From NCBI RefSeq assembly GCF_030161875.1, contig NZ_BSVA01000001.1, positions 930,001 to 994,000 of the forward strand: a stretch of 64,000 nucleotides of DNA, read 5' to 3'. The notes below the pieces were generated by a model. It saw only the letters and a program-made list of their open reading frames with translations, made no database searches and was not told the origin of the DNA. Within the stretch, counting starts at the first letter, position 1; each line of letters opens with the position of its first letter. Made by a program: the position numbers and the translations under genes. This document shows, one piece after another, positions 19,505-29,136 of the stretch. Source of the DNA: Homoserinibacter gongjuensis (lineage in GTDB: Bacteria > Actinomycetota > Actinomycetes > Actinomycetales > Microbacteriaceae).

Positions 19505-20328
19505 TCAACCCTGGAAATAGCGTGCGAGTGCCGTGGCGACGCCGACCTCGCGATCGGTGCCCGTGACGTCCGTGGCGACCTCGTGCACCTCATCCGGTGC
19601 CTGACCCATCGCGATCGCGACGCCCCCGCGGATGCCGCCCAGCGGAACATGTCGATGTCGTTGCGCCCGTCGCCGATCACCAGTACGTGATCGGGAGCGA
19701 TGCCGAGCTGCTGGCGCACGTACTCCATGCCGGTGCCCTTGTTGACGCCGTCGGGGGCGATGTCGAGCCACGCCGTCCAGCCGACGTTGTAGCTGACCTT
19801 GTGCAGGCCCATGCGCTCCACGACCTCGAGGAACTCCTCGACGGCGTGCCCGGGTGAGAGCACCACGACGCGCGTCGCGGGCGTGTCGAGCAGCTCCTCG
19901 AACTCCACCTGCAGGCGATCCGCGGCAAGCGCTCCCTCGGGGAACTGGCCGGTGAAACGGAAGCGGCCCTCCGGGTCCTCCACGGCGTAGCTGGCACCCT
20001 GCAGATGCTCCCGCACCGTCGTGAGCACCTCGGTGGGGTCGAAGGTCTCGACGCGATCGCGTACGTAACCGACCGGGGCGTCTCGATCGCGGCGCATCAC
20101 GATCGCCCCGTTCGCGCTCACGGCGTAACTCGGCGCGATCTCGAGCCGATCGATCACCGGCAGCGTCATCGACACCGAGCGGCCGGTGGCCGGCATGATC
20201 TCGTGACCGAGGTCGCGCACCCGCAGGATCTCGGCGGCGACCCGCGGATCGAGTTCGCCGTTCTCGGTGAGCACGGTGCCGTCGATGTCGAGCCCGATGA
20301 GCCAGCGATCCTCCGGGGCGAGGGTCAT
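19505..20328 (-). CDS. HAD-superfamily phosphatase, Cof type (one frameshift)
   Basis: The ATG at 20328 overlaps the serS stop (ATGA). Motif I is GLDIDGTVL (nucleophile Asp), motif II lies in [10 protein letters not shown] and motif IV is [12 protein letters not shown], with the large C2 cap between them as in Cof/YbiV sugar-phosphate phosphatases. The frame breaks at the C run 19623-19627; one added base joins WAASAG to [18 protein letters not shown] and a natural end ALARYFQG, giving about 274 residues. Likely substrates are sugar phosphates or flavin precursors; none can be chosen. Confidence 0.85.
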
Positions 20329-21587
20329 GACACGGGTTCCAGTACGTCGAGGCCGAGGAACGGACGCAGCGGCTCGGGCACGACGACCGAGCCATCCGCG
20401 CGCTGGTGCGTCTCGAGCAGCGCGACGATCCACCGGGTCGTGGCGAGCGTGCCGTTGAGGGTCGCTACGGGCGCGGTCTTGCCGTCGTCGCGCCGATGCC
20501 GGATGTCGAGGCGGCGCGCCTGGAAGGTCGTGCAGTTGCTGGTCGAGGTGAGCTCGCGGTACGCGCCCTGGGTGGGCACCCACGCCTCGAGGTCGAACTT
20601 GCGGGCGGCGCTCGTGCCGAGGTCGCCGGCCGCGGTGTCGATCACGCGATACGACAGGCCGAGGCTCTTCAGCATCCCCTCCTGCAGGGCGAGCAGGCGC
20701 TCGTGCTCCGCCTCGGCATCCGCGGGGTCGACGTAGCTGAACATCTCGAGCTTCTGGAACTGGTGCACGCGGATGATGCCCCGCGTGTCCTTGCCATGGC
20801 TGCCTGCCTCGCGCCGGTAGCAGGTCGACCAGCCGGCGTAGCGCTTGGGGCCTGCCGAGAGGTCGAGGATCTCGTCTTTGTGGTAGCCCGCGAGCGCGAC
20901 CTCGCTCGTGCCGGTGAGGTAGAGCTCGTCGTCGGGCAGGTAGTAGATCTCGTCGGCGTGGGCGCCGAGGAAGCCCGTGCCCGCCATGATGTCGGGCCGC
21001 ACGAGGGTCGGCGTGATGAGGGGCGTGAGCCCCGACTCGAGCGCGCGCTGCAGGCCGAGCTGCATGAGGGCGAGCTCGAGGCGTGCCCCGACGCCCTTGA
21101 GGAAGTAGAAACGTGCGCCCGACACCTTCGCGCCGCGCTCCATGTCGATCGCGTCGAGCAGCTCCCCGAGCGCGAGGTGGTCGCGGGGCGCGAAGTCGAA
21201 CTCGGGCTTGCCGCCGACCTCGCGCAGGGTGACGAAGTCGTCTTCGCCGCCGGCCGGCACGCCGTCGAGCACGATGTTCGGGATGCCACCCGCCACCTCG
21301 GCGAAGCGGGCTTCGGCCTCCGAGGCGGCACGCTGCGCATCCTTCACCTGGGCCGCGAGCTGCTGCGCCTGCGCCACGAGGGCGGCCTTCTCGTCTTTCG
21401 CGGCCTTCGCGACGGTCTTGCCGAAGGCGTTCTGCTCGGCCCGCAGCGCCTCGAAGGCGGCGATCGCGGCGCGGCGGGCGGCATCCGCTTCGACAGCCTC
21501 GTCGACGAGGCCGACGGACGCACCGCGACGCTCCTGCGAAGCCTTCACGAGGTCGGGCGTCTCACGCAGCAGCACAGGGTCGATCAC
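20325..21587 (-). CDS. serS: Seryl-tRNA synthetase
   Basis: The 420-residue protein has the N-terminal coiled-coil tRNA-binding arm (about residues 25-110, Ala/Lys/Glu-rich) and a class II catalytic core with motif 2 [20 protein letters not shown], the [17 protein letters not shown] segment that closes the serine site, and motif 3 [15 protein letters not shown]. It charges serine tRNAs, including the two encoded about 1-2.5 kb downstream. The downstream HAD gene overlaps it by four bases. Confidence 0.97.
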   Translation of the reverse strand: MIDPVLLRETPDLVKASQERRGASVGLVDEAVEADAARRAAIAAFEALRAEQNAFGKTVAKAAKDEKAALVAQAQQLAAQVKDAQRAASEAEARFAEVAGGIPNIVLDGVPAGGEDDFVTLREVGGKPEFDFAPRDHLALGELLDAIDMERGAKVSGARFYFLKGVGARLELALMQLGLQRALESGLTPLITPTLVRPDIMAGTGFLGAHADEIYYLPDDELYLTGTSEVALAGYHKDEILDLSAGPKRYAGWSTCYRREAGSHGKDTRGIIRVHQFQKLEMFSYVDPADAEAEHERLLALQEGMLKSLGLSYRVIDTAAGDLGTSAARKFDLEAWVPTQGAYRELTSTSNCTTFQARRLDIRHRRDDGKTAPVATLNGTLATTRWIVALLETHQRADGSVVVPEPLRPFLGLDVLEPVS

Positions 21588-21639
21588 GGATCAAGTCTAG
21601 GAGACTGACGGCTGGGGCATCGTGGCCTACGGTTGTGCC

Positions 21640-22631
21640 ATGACGCCCCCGACCCCTCCCGGCCGCAGCGGGCGGCGGTCGTCTACAACCCCATCAAGGT
21701 CGACATCGATCGCCTGCGGGATGCCGTGGCGGCAGCCGAGAGCGCCGCCGGGTGGGCGAAGAGTCTCTGGCTCGAGACGAGCGAGGCCGACCCCGGCATC
21801 GGGCAGGCACGTCAGGCGCTCGCGGAGCGCGTGGACGTCGTGATCGCCGCGGGCGGCGACGGCACCGTGCGCGCCGTCGCCCAGGGGCTGCAGAATTCGG
21901 GCGTCGCCCTCTCCCTGCTGCCGTCGGGCACCGGCAACCTGCTCGCCCGTAACCTCGGCCTCGACGTCAACGCGTCGCGCATGGAGGCATCCGTCGAACT
22001 CGCATTCACGGGCGTCGACTCGGCGATCGATGTGGGCGTCATCGAGATCGACCGCCCGGACGGCAGCAGCGAGACGCACTCCTTCGTGGTGATGGCGGGG
22101 CTCGGCCTCGACGCCAAGATGATCGCCAACACCAACCCCGAGCTCAAGAAGAAGGTCGGCTGGCTCGCCTACGTCGACGCGATCGGCCGCTCGCTCGTCG
22201 ACAAGCAGGTGCTGCGCCTGCGCTACCGCCTCGATGGTGGCGAGGAGCGCTTCACGCGTGTGCACACCATCTTGATCGGCAACTGCGGCAGCCTTCCCGG
22301 CAACATCCTGCTGCTGCCCGACGCCGAGATCGACGACGGGCTGTTCGACATCGTGACGCTGCGCCCCGAGGGCGTCGGCGGATGGGCGCGCGTCTGGGTC
22401 GGGATCGTCTGGGAGAACGGCGTGCTGCGGCGCAGCACCTTCGGGCGCAAGCTGCTCGACCTGCGTCAGCGCCCGGTGCGTGCGTTGCGCTACCTGCGCG
22501 GGCGGCGCATCGAGGGTCGCCTCGATCGGCCGGAGGAGTTCGAGCTCGACGGCGACGAGTGCGGCGTGATCACGGCGTTCCGCGCCCACGTCGACCCGGC
22601 GGCGCTGCTCGTGCGGATGCCGCGGGAGTGA
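21640..22631 (+). CDS. Diacylglycerol/lipid kinase family protein (likely frameshift near the start)
   Basis: The DAGK catalytic domain begins AAVVYNPIKVD, with the nucleotide-binding GGDGTVRAVAQGL and PSGTGNLLARNLGL motifs, then a beta-sandwich domain with IGNCGSLPGNILLLPDAEID. These enzymes phosphorylate diacylglycerol, ceramide-like lipids or undecaprenol. The start is uncertain: a natural ATG at 21640 (MTPPTPP) is one base out of frame and joins cleanly if the C run 21658-21660 lost one base; otherwise TTG at 21633 is the in-frame start. About 331 residues. Confidence 0.87.
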
Positions 22632-22654
22632 GCCCGTCAGCTGGCTTGTCAGCG

Positions 22655-22728
22655 GGTTGAGGAGCGAGTCGCCGTAGGCGGCACGCGTCTCGAAACCAGC
22701 GTCACCCCGGTGCGGTTTCGAGACGCGT
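22655..22728. repeat. Dispersed palindromic repeat, GGTTGAGGAG / CTCGAAACC family
   Basis: GGTTGAGGAGCG (22655-22666) leads to a perfect 15-base inverted repeat, ACGCGTCTCGAAACC (22683-22697) and GGTTTCGAGACGCGT (22714-22728). It sits after the lipid kinase stop, between convergent genes. The same units recur at 40960-41000, 46005-46102 and 54944-55044, with a partial copy near 3490-3512. Confidence 0.85.
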
Positions 22729-22760
22729 CGGGCCGCGCCCGGCGCTCCGGGGCCACCTCG

Positions 22761-23687
22761 TCAGTCGTCTGTCGGCGCGCCGCTCAGGATGTCGCGCAGC
22801 CAGTCGCGCGCGTCGATGAACACCTGGTCGTCGTAGCGGCTCGTGACCTCGATGTGCTGCTTGTCGGCGCGGGGATACGAGCCGAGGAACTGCACACTGG
22901 GGCTGAACCTCTTCAGGCCGAGCAGGGCATCCGCGACCCGCTCGTCGAGCACGTGGCCGTCGAGGTCGACGATGAAGCGGTAGCGGCCGAGCGCGTCGCC
23001 GATGGGCCGCGACTCGAGCAGGCTCAGGTTGACGCCGCGTGTGGAGAACTGCTCGAGCATCTCCACGAGACCACCCGGCTCGTCGGTGGGCAGCTCGACG
23101 ACGACGCTCGTCTTGTCGGCGCCCGTGCGCGGCGGGATGCCGGCCGAGCGTGACACCAGCACGAAGCGCGTGACGGCCTCGGGGTTGTCGGCGATGTCTT
23201 CCGCGATCACCTCGAGCGGGTAGTGCTGGGTGATGCCGGGCGGGGCGATGGCGGCATCCGCATTTGTGGACTCCAGCAGTTCGGCGGGCGCGGCGACGTT
23301 CGAGGTCGACGGGATGTGTCCGTGGCTCGGCAGGGTCGCATCGAGCCACAGGTGGCACTGCGCATAGGCGACCGGGTGCGCGTTGATGACCTTCACATCC
23401 TCGAGGCGCGTGCCCGGCCGGCCGACGAGCTGGAAGTTCACGGGCACGAGGTACTCGCCGATGATGCGCAGGCCCGGGATGTTGGCGAGCGCATCCTGGG
23501 TGGCCGAGACGCCGCCCTCGACGGAGTTCTCGATCGCGATCATCGCGGCCGTGCTGCGACCGCTCACGACGTCGTCGAGCGCCTCGCCCACGTTGTTGAC
23601 GCTGCGCCACTCGGCTCCCTGCGCCTCGGGCACCTGCGCGAGGGCGACCCAGGTGAAGGTGCCGGCGGGGCCGAGGTAGCTGTACAC
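22761..23687 (-). CDS. pheA: Prephenate dehydratase
   Basis: The 308-residue monofunctional enzyme starts MYSYLGPAGTFTWVALAQ (PDT domain), contains the catalytic TRF motif in AVTRFVLVSR and the AIENSVEGGVSATQD segment, and ends in an ACT regulatory domain with GVNLSLLESRPIGD, the phenylalanine-binding ESRP motif. It converts prephenate to phenylpyruvate in phenylalanine synthesis and is expected to be feedback-inhibited by Phe. It is divergent from pgm. Confidence 0.95.
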   Translation of the reverse strand: MYSYLGPAGTFTWVALAQVPEAQGAEWRSVNNVGEALDDVVSGRSTAAMIAIENSVEGGVSATQDALANIPGLRIIGEYLVPVNFQLVGRPGTRLEDVKVINAHPVAYAQCHLWLDATLPSHGHIPSTSNVAAPAELLESTNADAAIAPPGITQHYPLEVIAEDIADNPEAVTRFVLVSRSAGIPPRTGADKTSVVVELPTDEPGGLVEMLEQFSTRGVNLSLLESRPIGDALGRYRFIVDLDGHVLDERVADALLGLKRFSPSVQFLGSYPRADKQHIEVTSRYDDQVFIDARDWLRDILSGAPTDD

Positions 23688-23752
23688 CTCACCGACGATA
23701 GCGGGCGCGCCGGACCTGGACGCATTTCAGGACGGCGCGGAATGATGGGCGC

Positions 23753-25371
23753 ATGACCTCCCGCGCAGGCACCCCCGCCCAGCCGTCCGACCTCATCGAC
23801 GTGCACGCGCTCGTCGATGCGTACTACCAGCGCACGCCCGACCTCGCCGACCCCGCGCAGCGCGTCGTGTTCGGCACGAGCGGGCACCGCGGCTCGAGCC
23901 TCGACGGGGCCTTCACCGAGACGCACATCGCCGCGATCACGCAGGCGATCGTGGAGTACCGCGCCGAGCAGGGCGTGACCGGCCCGCTCTTCGTGGGGGC
24001 GGATACCCACGGCCTCTCCGCACCCGCGCAGACCACCGCGCTCGGGGTGCTCGAGGCCAATGGCGTGCACGCGGTCGCCGACGCGTACGACGACTACGTG
24101 CCGACGCCCGCGCTCAGCCGCGCGATCATCCGCCACAACACCGAGAACCCGGGGGCCCGCAGGCCGACGGCATCGTCATCACCCCGAGCCACAACCCGCC
24201 GCGTGACGGCGGCTTCAAGTACAACCCGCCGCACGGCGGCCCCGCAGACTCGGATGCGACCAGCTGGATCGCCGCGCGCGCCAACGACATCATCGCGGGC
24301 GGCAACCGCGAGGTGCGCTTCGCGGAGCCCAGCGCGATCGACAGCTACGACTTCCGTGGGGAGTACGTCGACGACCTCGCGAACGTGCTCGACATGGATG
24401 CCATCGTATCCGCGGGCCTCCGGCTCGGTGCCGACCCCCTCGGCGGGGCGAGCGTGCACTACTGGCAGCTCATCGCCGAGCGCTACGGGCTCGACCTCGA
24501 CGTCGTGAACCCCGCCGTCGATCCGCAGTGGGCCTTCATGACGCTCGACTGGGACGAGAAGATCCGCATGGACCCGTCCTCGCCCTCGGCCATGGCATCC
24601 GTCGTCGCGCGCGCGGGTGACTACGCGATCCTCACCGGCAACGACGCCGATGCCGACCGGCACGGCATCGTGACGCCCGACGGCGGTCTCATGAACCCGA
24701 ACCACTACCTCGCCGTCGCCGTGCAGTACCTCTACGGTCATCGTCCGGGGTGGCGTGCGGATGCGGCGGTCGGCAAGACGCTCGTCTCCAGTTCGATGAT
24801 CGACCGGGTGGCGGCCTCGCTCGGCCGGCGGCTGTGGGAGGTGCCCGTCGGCTTCAAGTGGTTCGTGCCGGGGCTCGTCGACGGATCCGTCGGCTTCGGC
24901 GGCGAGGAAAGCGCGGGGGCGAGCTTCCTCACGCGCGACGGGAAGGCGTGGACGACCGACAAGGACGGCATCCTGCTCGCCCTGCTCGCGGCCGAGATCC
25001 GCGCCGTCACCGGCAAGAGCCCGAGCGAGCTCTACCGCGAGCTCACGGCCGAGTTCGGCGACCCCGCGTACGCACGCGTGGATGCCGTGGCCACCCCGGA
25101 GCAGAAGGCGCGCCTCGGCAAGCTCTCCGGCGACGACATCACCGCCGCCGAGCTCGCGGGCGATCGCATCACGGCGAAGCTCTCGCACGCGCCCGGCAAC
25201 GGGGCGGCGATCGGCGGCGTGAAGGTGCAGAGCGAGCACGCCTGGTTCGCGGCGCGTCCCTCCGGCACCGAGAACGTCTACAAGATCTACGCCGAGTCGT
25301 TCCGCGGGCCCGAGCATCTCGCCGCCGTGCAGGCCGAGGCGAAGCGCATCGTCGACGCCGCGCTCGGCTGA
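23753..25371 (+). CDS. pgm: Phosphoglucomutase, alpha-D-glucose type (one frameshift)
   Basis: The N-terminal [19 protein letters not shown], the phosphoserine loop [20 protein letters not shown], the metal site [11 protein letters not shown] and the phosphate-binding [15 protein letters not shown] all match the bacterial Pgm subgroup. It interconverts glucose-1-P and glucose-6-P for glycogen and wall precursor metabolism. The frame breaks at the G run 24151-24155; one added G gives [20 protein letters not shown] and a protein of about 540 residues, normal for the family. Confidence 0.93.
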
Positions 25372-25430
25372 CGCCACCGCAAGCGACGCCCGCCGCCCCT
25401 CACCCGCACCGCATCTCCCACCCTCGCTAC

Positions 25431-25517
25431 GTCGAAAATGCAGGAGTCTCGCGTCCGAGATGCCGCCGATGCAGGGATCTGCACCGCGACACGCCCGGCT
25501 TCTCCTGCATTTTCGAC
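25431..25517. repeat. Palindromic intergenic element, GTCGAAAATGCAGGAG type
   Basis: GTCGAAAATGCAGGAG (25431-25446) is repeated exactly in reverse complement at 25502-25517, around a 55-base centre that contains further TGCAGG/CTGCA motifs. It lies between the convergent pgm and carboxypeptidase genes, where it could also act as a two-way terminator. It shares the heptamer TGCAGGA with the elements at 37828 and 40240. Confidence 0.75.
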
Positions 25518-25553
25518 ATAACCCATCCGTCCTCCCCGCGAAGGGTCGAGAGG

Positions 25554-26351
25554 CTACGGGTAGTTGGGCGCCGGGGGCCAGCCGAAGAACTCCTCGAGCG
25601 TCGACACCCCCGTGTCGTGCATCTCGGTGGCGAGCTCGACGCCCACGTAGCGCACGTGCCACGGCTCGTACTGGTAGCCCGTGACATCCGTCTTGCCGTC
25701 GGGGTAGCGGATGACGAAGCCGTACTCGTAGGCGTGCGCGGCGAGCCACTGGCCCTGCGGGGTCTGCCCGAAGCAGATCTGCAGCGCGCAGTTGAGGGGC
25801 TTCGCGGAGATGTCCATGACCCACCCGGTCTGGTGCTCGCTGTAGCCGGGTCGCGCCGTGAGCGTGTCGTTGCCCTGGTACACCCCGACCTGCGTCTGGT
25901 AGCTGCGGTAGGCCGACTGGGATTGCATCTCGAGGCCGGTCTCGGCGGTGAAGGCCGCGAACATCCGCTCGATGGCGTCGGCGGCTTCGGGCCGCATCCG
26001 GGGTTCGTACACGTAGGGCACGTTCACGACGCGCAACTCGGGCGCGTAGTCGACGGGCTGCAGGGGGTTGAGCTTGTTGACGATCACCCACGGGCTCGTG
26101 GGGTCGGTGAGCGAGAACGCGGTGGCGTCGAAGGTGGGGGTGGGCGTCGGGGTGGGGGTGGGCGTCGGGGTCTCGGATGCCGTCGGCGACGCGCTCGGCG
26201 TGGGCTGCGGTGTGGGGGTGAGCAGCAGCACGATCGCGACGACGAGGGCCGTGATGACGACGATCGCGATGCTCAGCAGGAGGGCGAATCGGCGACGGCG
26301 GCGCACGCGCGCAGAGGGTCGCCGTCGGTCGCTCGGGTGGGGTGCGGACAT
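25554..26351 (-). CDS. M15-family D-alanyl-D-alanine carboxypeptidase (VanY-like)
   Basis: The 265-residue protein has a basic head, one N-terminal membrane helix (FALLLSIAIVVITALVVAIV), a Pro/Thr linker of alternating TP units (about residues 48-73) and an extracellular VanY domain. Zinc ligands are visible in GYSEHQTGWVMD (SxHxxGxxxD) and EPWHVRYVG. It should trim the terminal D-Ala from peptidoglycan stem peptides outside the membrane. It stands alone between the pgm palindrome and the cellobiose operon. Confidence 0.9.
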   Translation of the reverse strand: MSAPHPSDRRRPSARVRRRRRFALLLSIAIVVITALVVAIVLLLTPTPQPTPSASPTASETPTPTPTPTPTPTFDATAFSLTDPTSPWVIVNKLNPLQPVDYAPELRVVNVPYVYEPRMRPEAADAIERMFAAFTAETGLEMQSQSAYRSYQTQVGVYQGNDTLTARPGYSEHQTGWVMDISAKPLNCALQICFGQTPQGQWLAAHAYEYGFVIRYPDGKTDVTGYQYEPWHVRYVGVELATEMHDTGVSTLEEFFGWPPAPNYP

Positions 26352-26471
26352 CGCCGTTCAGCCTAGGGCCCGGATGCCGAGCGGCCGCTCGGAACGCCCA
26401 GCCGGCTCGCCGGATACCACCCTCGACTACCCGTGTGCTGGGGGTGTGCGGACCGGTCTGCACGCCGGGTG

Positions 26472-26485
26472 TGGGAGCGCTCTCT
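26472..26485. promoter_or_regulatory. Distal CebR-type operator
   Basis: TGGGAGCGCTCTCT differs by one base from the two perfect boxes nearer the cebE promoter. It lies 78 bases upstream of the -35 element and could allow looping or act as an auxiliary CebR site. Confidence 0.7.
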
Positions 26486-26562
26486 TCGACCCGACCGCGA
26501 CCAGCATCCTCTACTCTGACCTGGGCTTTTTCATCGATACCAATTCGTTGCCATTATTCGTG

Positions 26563-26592
26563 TTGACAGGGCCGCCACGGCGTGCGTATCGT
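26563..26592 (+). promoter_or_regulatory. Sigma-70-type promoter of the cellobiose operon
   Basis: TTGACA (26563-26568) and TATCGT (26587-26592) are separated by 18 bases, placing the transcript start near 26599, just ahead of two operator boxes. This is the only consensus -35 hexamer noted in the 330-base gap before cebE. Confidence 0.6.
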
Positions 26593-26606
26593 TACCGACG
26601 ATTTCG

Positions 26607-26645
26607 TGGGAGCGCTCTCACGGCCTGATCGTGGGAGCGCTCTCA
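26607..26645. promoter_or_regulatory. Twin CebR-type operators downstream of the promoter
   Basis: TGGGAGCGCTCTCA occurs twice (26607-26620 and 26632-26645), 25 bases apart, in the predicted 5' leader of cebE. The 14-base palindrome is one base from the CebR box TGGGAGCGCTCCCA known from Streptomyces. Its position suggests repression by blocking transcription, relieved by cellobiose or cellotriose. Confidence 0.85.
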
Positions 26646-26683
26646 TCGGGATCTTCCCCATCCACGCACACAAAGGAGTGACC

Positions 26684-27997
26684 GTGAAGTTCTCACGACG
26701 CACCGCCGCTGTTGCCGTGGTCGCATCCACCGCATCCCTCGCCCTGGTTCTCTCCGGGTGCTCGAGCGATGGCGGAAGCGGCAACGGCGACGAGAAGATC
26801 ACGCTGACGATCACGACGTTCGGCACCATGGGTCTCGACGGCCTGTACGCGCAGTACGAGGCCGACCACCCGAACATCACGATCAAGGCCACCAACATCG
26901 ACACGGGCGGCAACGCGCTCACCGACTGGAAGACGAAGCAGGCCTCCGGTGGTCTGCCCGACATCCAGGCCGTCGAAGAGGGTTGGCTCGGCTCGGTCAT
27001 GGAGGTCTCTGACTCGTTCACCGACCTGCGCGACTACGGCGCCGACGACATCAAGGACCGCTGGGTCGACTGGAAGGTGGGGCAGGCCACCGATCCCGAC
27101 GGCCGCATCATCGGCTACGGCACCGACATCGGACCGCAGGGCCTCTGCTACAACGGCAAGCTCTTCGAGGCGGCTGGCCTGCCGAGTGACCGCGAGGGCG
27201 TGGCCGAGCTGTTCGGCGGCGCCGACGCCAGCTGGGACAAGTTCTTCGAGGTCGGCAAGACCTACCACGACGCCACCGGCAAGGCCTTCTACGACCAGTC
27301 CGGCTTCATCTGGAACTCCTTCGTGAACCAGCAGGAGGAGGGCTACTACAAGAAGGACGGCTCGCTCAACATCGAGGGCAACAAGACGCTCGAGAACTTC
27401 TGGATGCAGCTCGCTGACGCCCAGAAGGCGGGCCTCTCGGCCAACCAGGCTCAGTGGGACTGGGGCGGAGGCCAGGCGTTCGTCGACGGCACCTTCGCCG
27501 TGTTCGTCTGCCCGGGCTGGATGCTCGGTGTCGTGAAGGGCCAGGTCGAGGCCGGCGGCGGCGACGCCACCAGCGGCTGGGACTTCGCCGACGTCTTCCC
27601 CGGCGGCGCGTCGAACTGGGGTGGCTCGTTCCTGACGGTGCCGACCTCGTCGAAGCACCCCAAGGAGGCCGCTGAGCTCGCCGACTGGCTGACCCAGGCC
27701 AAGCAGGAGGTCGCTTCCTTCCAGGCCGCGGGAGCCTTCCCGAGCGTGCTCGAGGCGCAGACCGACCCCGGCGTGACCGGCGAGAGCGAGCTGACGAAGT
27801 TCTTCAACAACGCACCCGTCGGCGAGATCCTCGCCTCGCGTGCCGAAGGCGTCGTCGCGCAGTTCAAGGGCCCGGATGACGCGCTCATCCAGGAGCAGGT
27901 CGTGGGCCCGGCCCGTACCGCGCTGGACGCCGGCTCGGCCGACGGCCCGACCTCCTGGAACACGCTGATCGACACGCTGCACCAGCTGATCGGCTGA
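26684..27997 (+). CDS. cebE: Cello-oligosaccharide ABC transporter, substrate-binding lipoprotein
   Basis: The GTG at 26684 has AAAGGAG five bases upstream. The product of about 437 residues has a lipoprotein signal peptide with lipobox LSGC (residues about 22-25) and then an SBP_bac_1 fold (LTITTFGTMGLDGLYAQYE; SGGLPDIQAVEEGWLG). It would be anchored outside the membrane and hand cellobiose or cellotriose to CebFG. Gene order, CebR boxes and the downstream beta-glucosidase support the ceb assignment. No ATPase gene is present, as in Streptomyces, where a shared MsiK serves. Confidence 0.9.
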   Translation: MKFSRRTAAVAVVASTASLALVLSGCSSDGGSGNGDEKITLTITTFGTMGLDGLYAQYEADHPNITIKATNIDTGGNALTDWKTKQASGGLPDIQAVEEGWLGSVMEVSDSFTDLRDYGADDIKDRWVDWKVGQATDPDGRIIGYGTDIGPQGLCYNGKLFEAAGLPSDREGVAELFGGADASWDKFFEVGKTYHDATGKAFYDQSGFIWNSFVNQQEEGYYKKDGSLNIEGNKTLENFWMQLADAQKAGLSANQAQWDWGGGQAFVDGTFAVFVCPGWMLGVVKGQVEAGGGDATSGWDFADVFPGGASNWGGSFLTVPTSSKHPKEAAELADWLTQAKQEVASFQAAGAFPSVLEAQTDPGVTGESELTKFFNNAPVGEILASRAEGVVAQFKGPDDALIQEQVVGPARTALDAGSADGPTSWNTLIDTLHQLIG

Positions 27998-28016
27998 CCC
28001 GAGAAGCACCACCAAC

Positions 28017-28057
28017 GCGAGGCCCCTCGGAGCGGCACGCCCCTCCGGGGGCCTCGC
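28017..28057 (+). promoter_or_regulatory. Intercistronic stem-loop between cebE and cebF
   Basis: GCGAGGCCCC (28017-28026) pairs with GGGGCCTCGC (28048-28057), and the stem extends inward through CGGAG (28028-28032) and CTCCG (28043-28047). There is no U tract. Such hairpins after binding-protein genes commonly protect the upstream mRNA or cut down read-through, keeping CebE in excess over the permeases. Confidence 0.7.
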
Positions 28058-28078
28058 ACCCGGAACGAAGAGATCCCG

Positions 28079-29134
28079 ATGACCACGACATCCCCCGCCA
28101 CCCGGGCGTCCACCTCGAAGAGCGCGCTCAGCCTGCGACAACGGCTGAATCGCGCCGACGTCAAGTACTCGCCGTACGTCTACGTCGCGCCCTTCTTCAT
28201 CCTGTTCGGGCTCGTCGGCCTCTTCCCCCTCGTCTACACCTTCGTCGTCTCCCTCAACGACTGGGACCTGCTCAAGGGCGCCGGCGACTGGGTCGGCTTC
28301 GACAACTACGCGATCGAGCTCGCCGACCCGTGGTTCTGGAACTCGCTGTTCAACACCTTCAGCATCTTCCTGCTCTCGGCGATCCCGCAGCTGATCGCGG
28401 CGACCTTCATCGCCGCCGTGCTCGACCAGAACCTGCGCGGCAAGTCCTTCTGGCGCCTCAGTGTTCTCCTGCCCTACGTCGTGACCCCCGCGGCCGTCGC
28501 CCTCATCTTCTCGAGCATCTTCTCCGAGCAGTACGGCCTCGTGAACAACCTGCTCGGCTCGCTCGGCCTCGACCCGGTGCTCTGGAAGCACGACACCTTC
28601 CCCGGCCACTTCGCGATCGCCACCATGGTCAACTGGCGCTGGACCGGCTACAACGCGCTCATCCTGCTCGCCGCGATGCAGGCCGTACCGACCGACCTCT
28701 ACGAGTCGGCGGCTCTCGACGGCGCGGGCCGCATCCGCCGCTTCTTCTCCATCACGCTGCCGAGCATCCGTCCGACGTTCATCTTCGTGCTCATCACGGC
28801 GACCATCGGCGGCCTGCAGATCTTCACCGAGCCCAAGCTCTTCGACGCCACCCGCGCGACCCCGGGCGGGGCCTACCACCAGTTCGAGACCACGACGCTC
28901 TACATCTGGAACATGGCGTTCAACCAGGACCGCTTCGGTCGCGCGGCCGCCATCGCGTTCATCCTGCTCGTGATCATCGTGCTCATCGGGCTCGTGAACT
29001 ACTTCCTCTCCAAGGGGATCGCGACCAACGAGACCAAGGTCTCGCGCCGCCGAGCCGCGAAACGACTTGAGCGCCATCGTGCCGCCGGTCGCGCCGCCGT
29101 CCCCGCATCCATCGAGATCCAGCAGGAGCGCTGA
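28079..29134 (+). CDS. cebF: Cello-oligosaccharide ABC transporter permease
   Basis: This 351-residue MalF-type permease has about six membrane helices and the cytoplasmic EAA loop ESAALDGAGRIRRFF, which contacts the ATPase. The first helix follows DVKYSPYVYVAPFFILFG, and a charged tail rich in Arg ends the protein. It pairs with CebG, whose gene starts two bases after its stop. The frame is intact. Confidence 0.9.
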   Translation: MTTTSPATRASTSKSALSLRQRLNRADVKYSPYVYVAPFFILFGLVGLFPLVYTFVVSLNDWDLLKGAGDWVGFDNYAIELADPWFWNSLFNTFSIFLLSAIPQLIAATFIAAVLDQNLRGKSFWRLSVLLPYVVTPAAVALIFSSIFSEQYGLVNNLLGSLGLDPVLWKHDTFPGHFAIATMVNWRWTGYNALILLAAMQAVPTDLYESAALDGAGRIRRFFSITLPSIRPTFIFVLITATIGGLQIFTEPKLFDATRATPGGAYHQFETTTLYIWNMAFNQDRFGRAAAIAFILLVIIVLIGLVNYFLSKGIATNETKVSRRRAAKRLERHRAAGRAAVPASIEIQQER

Positions 29135-29136
29135 CC

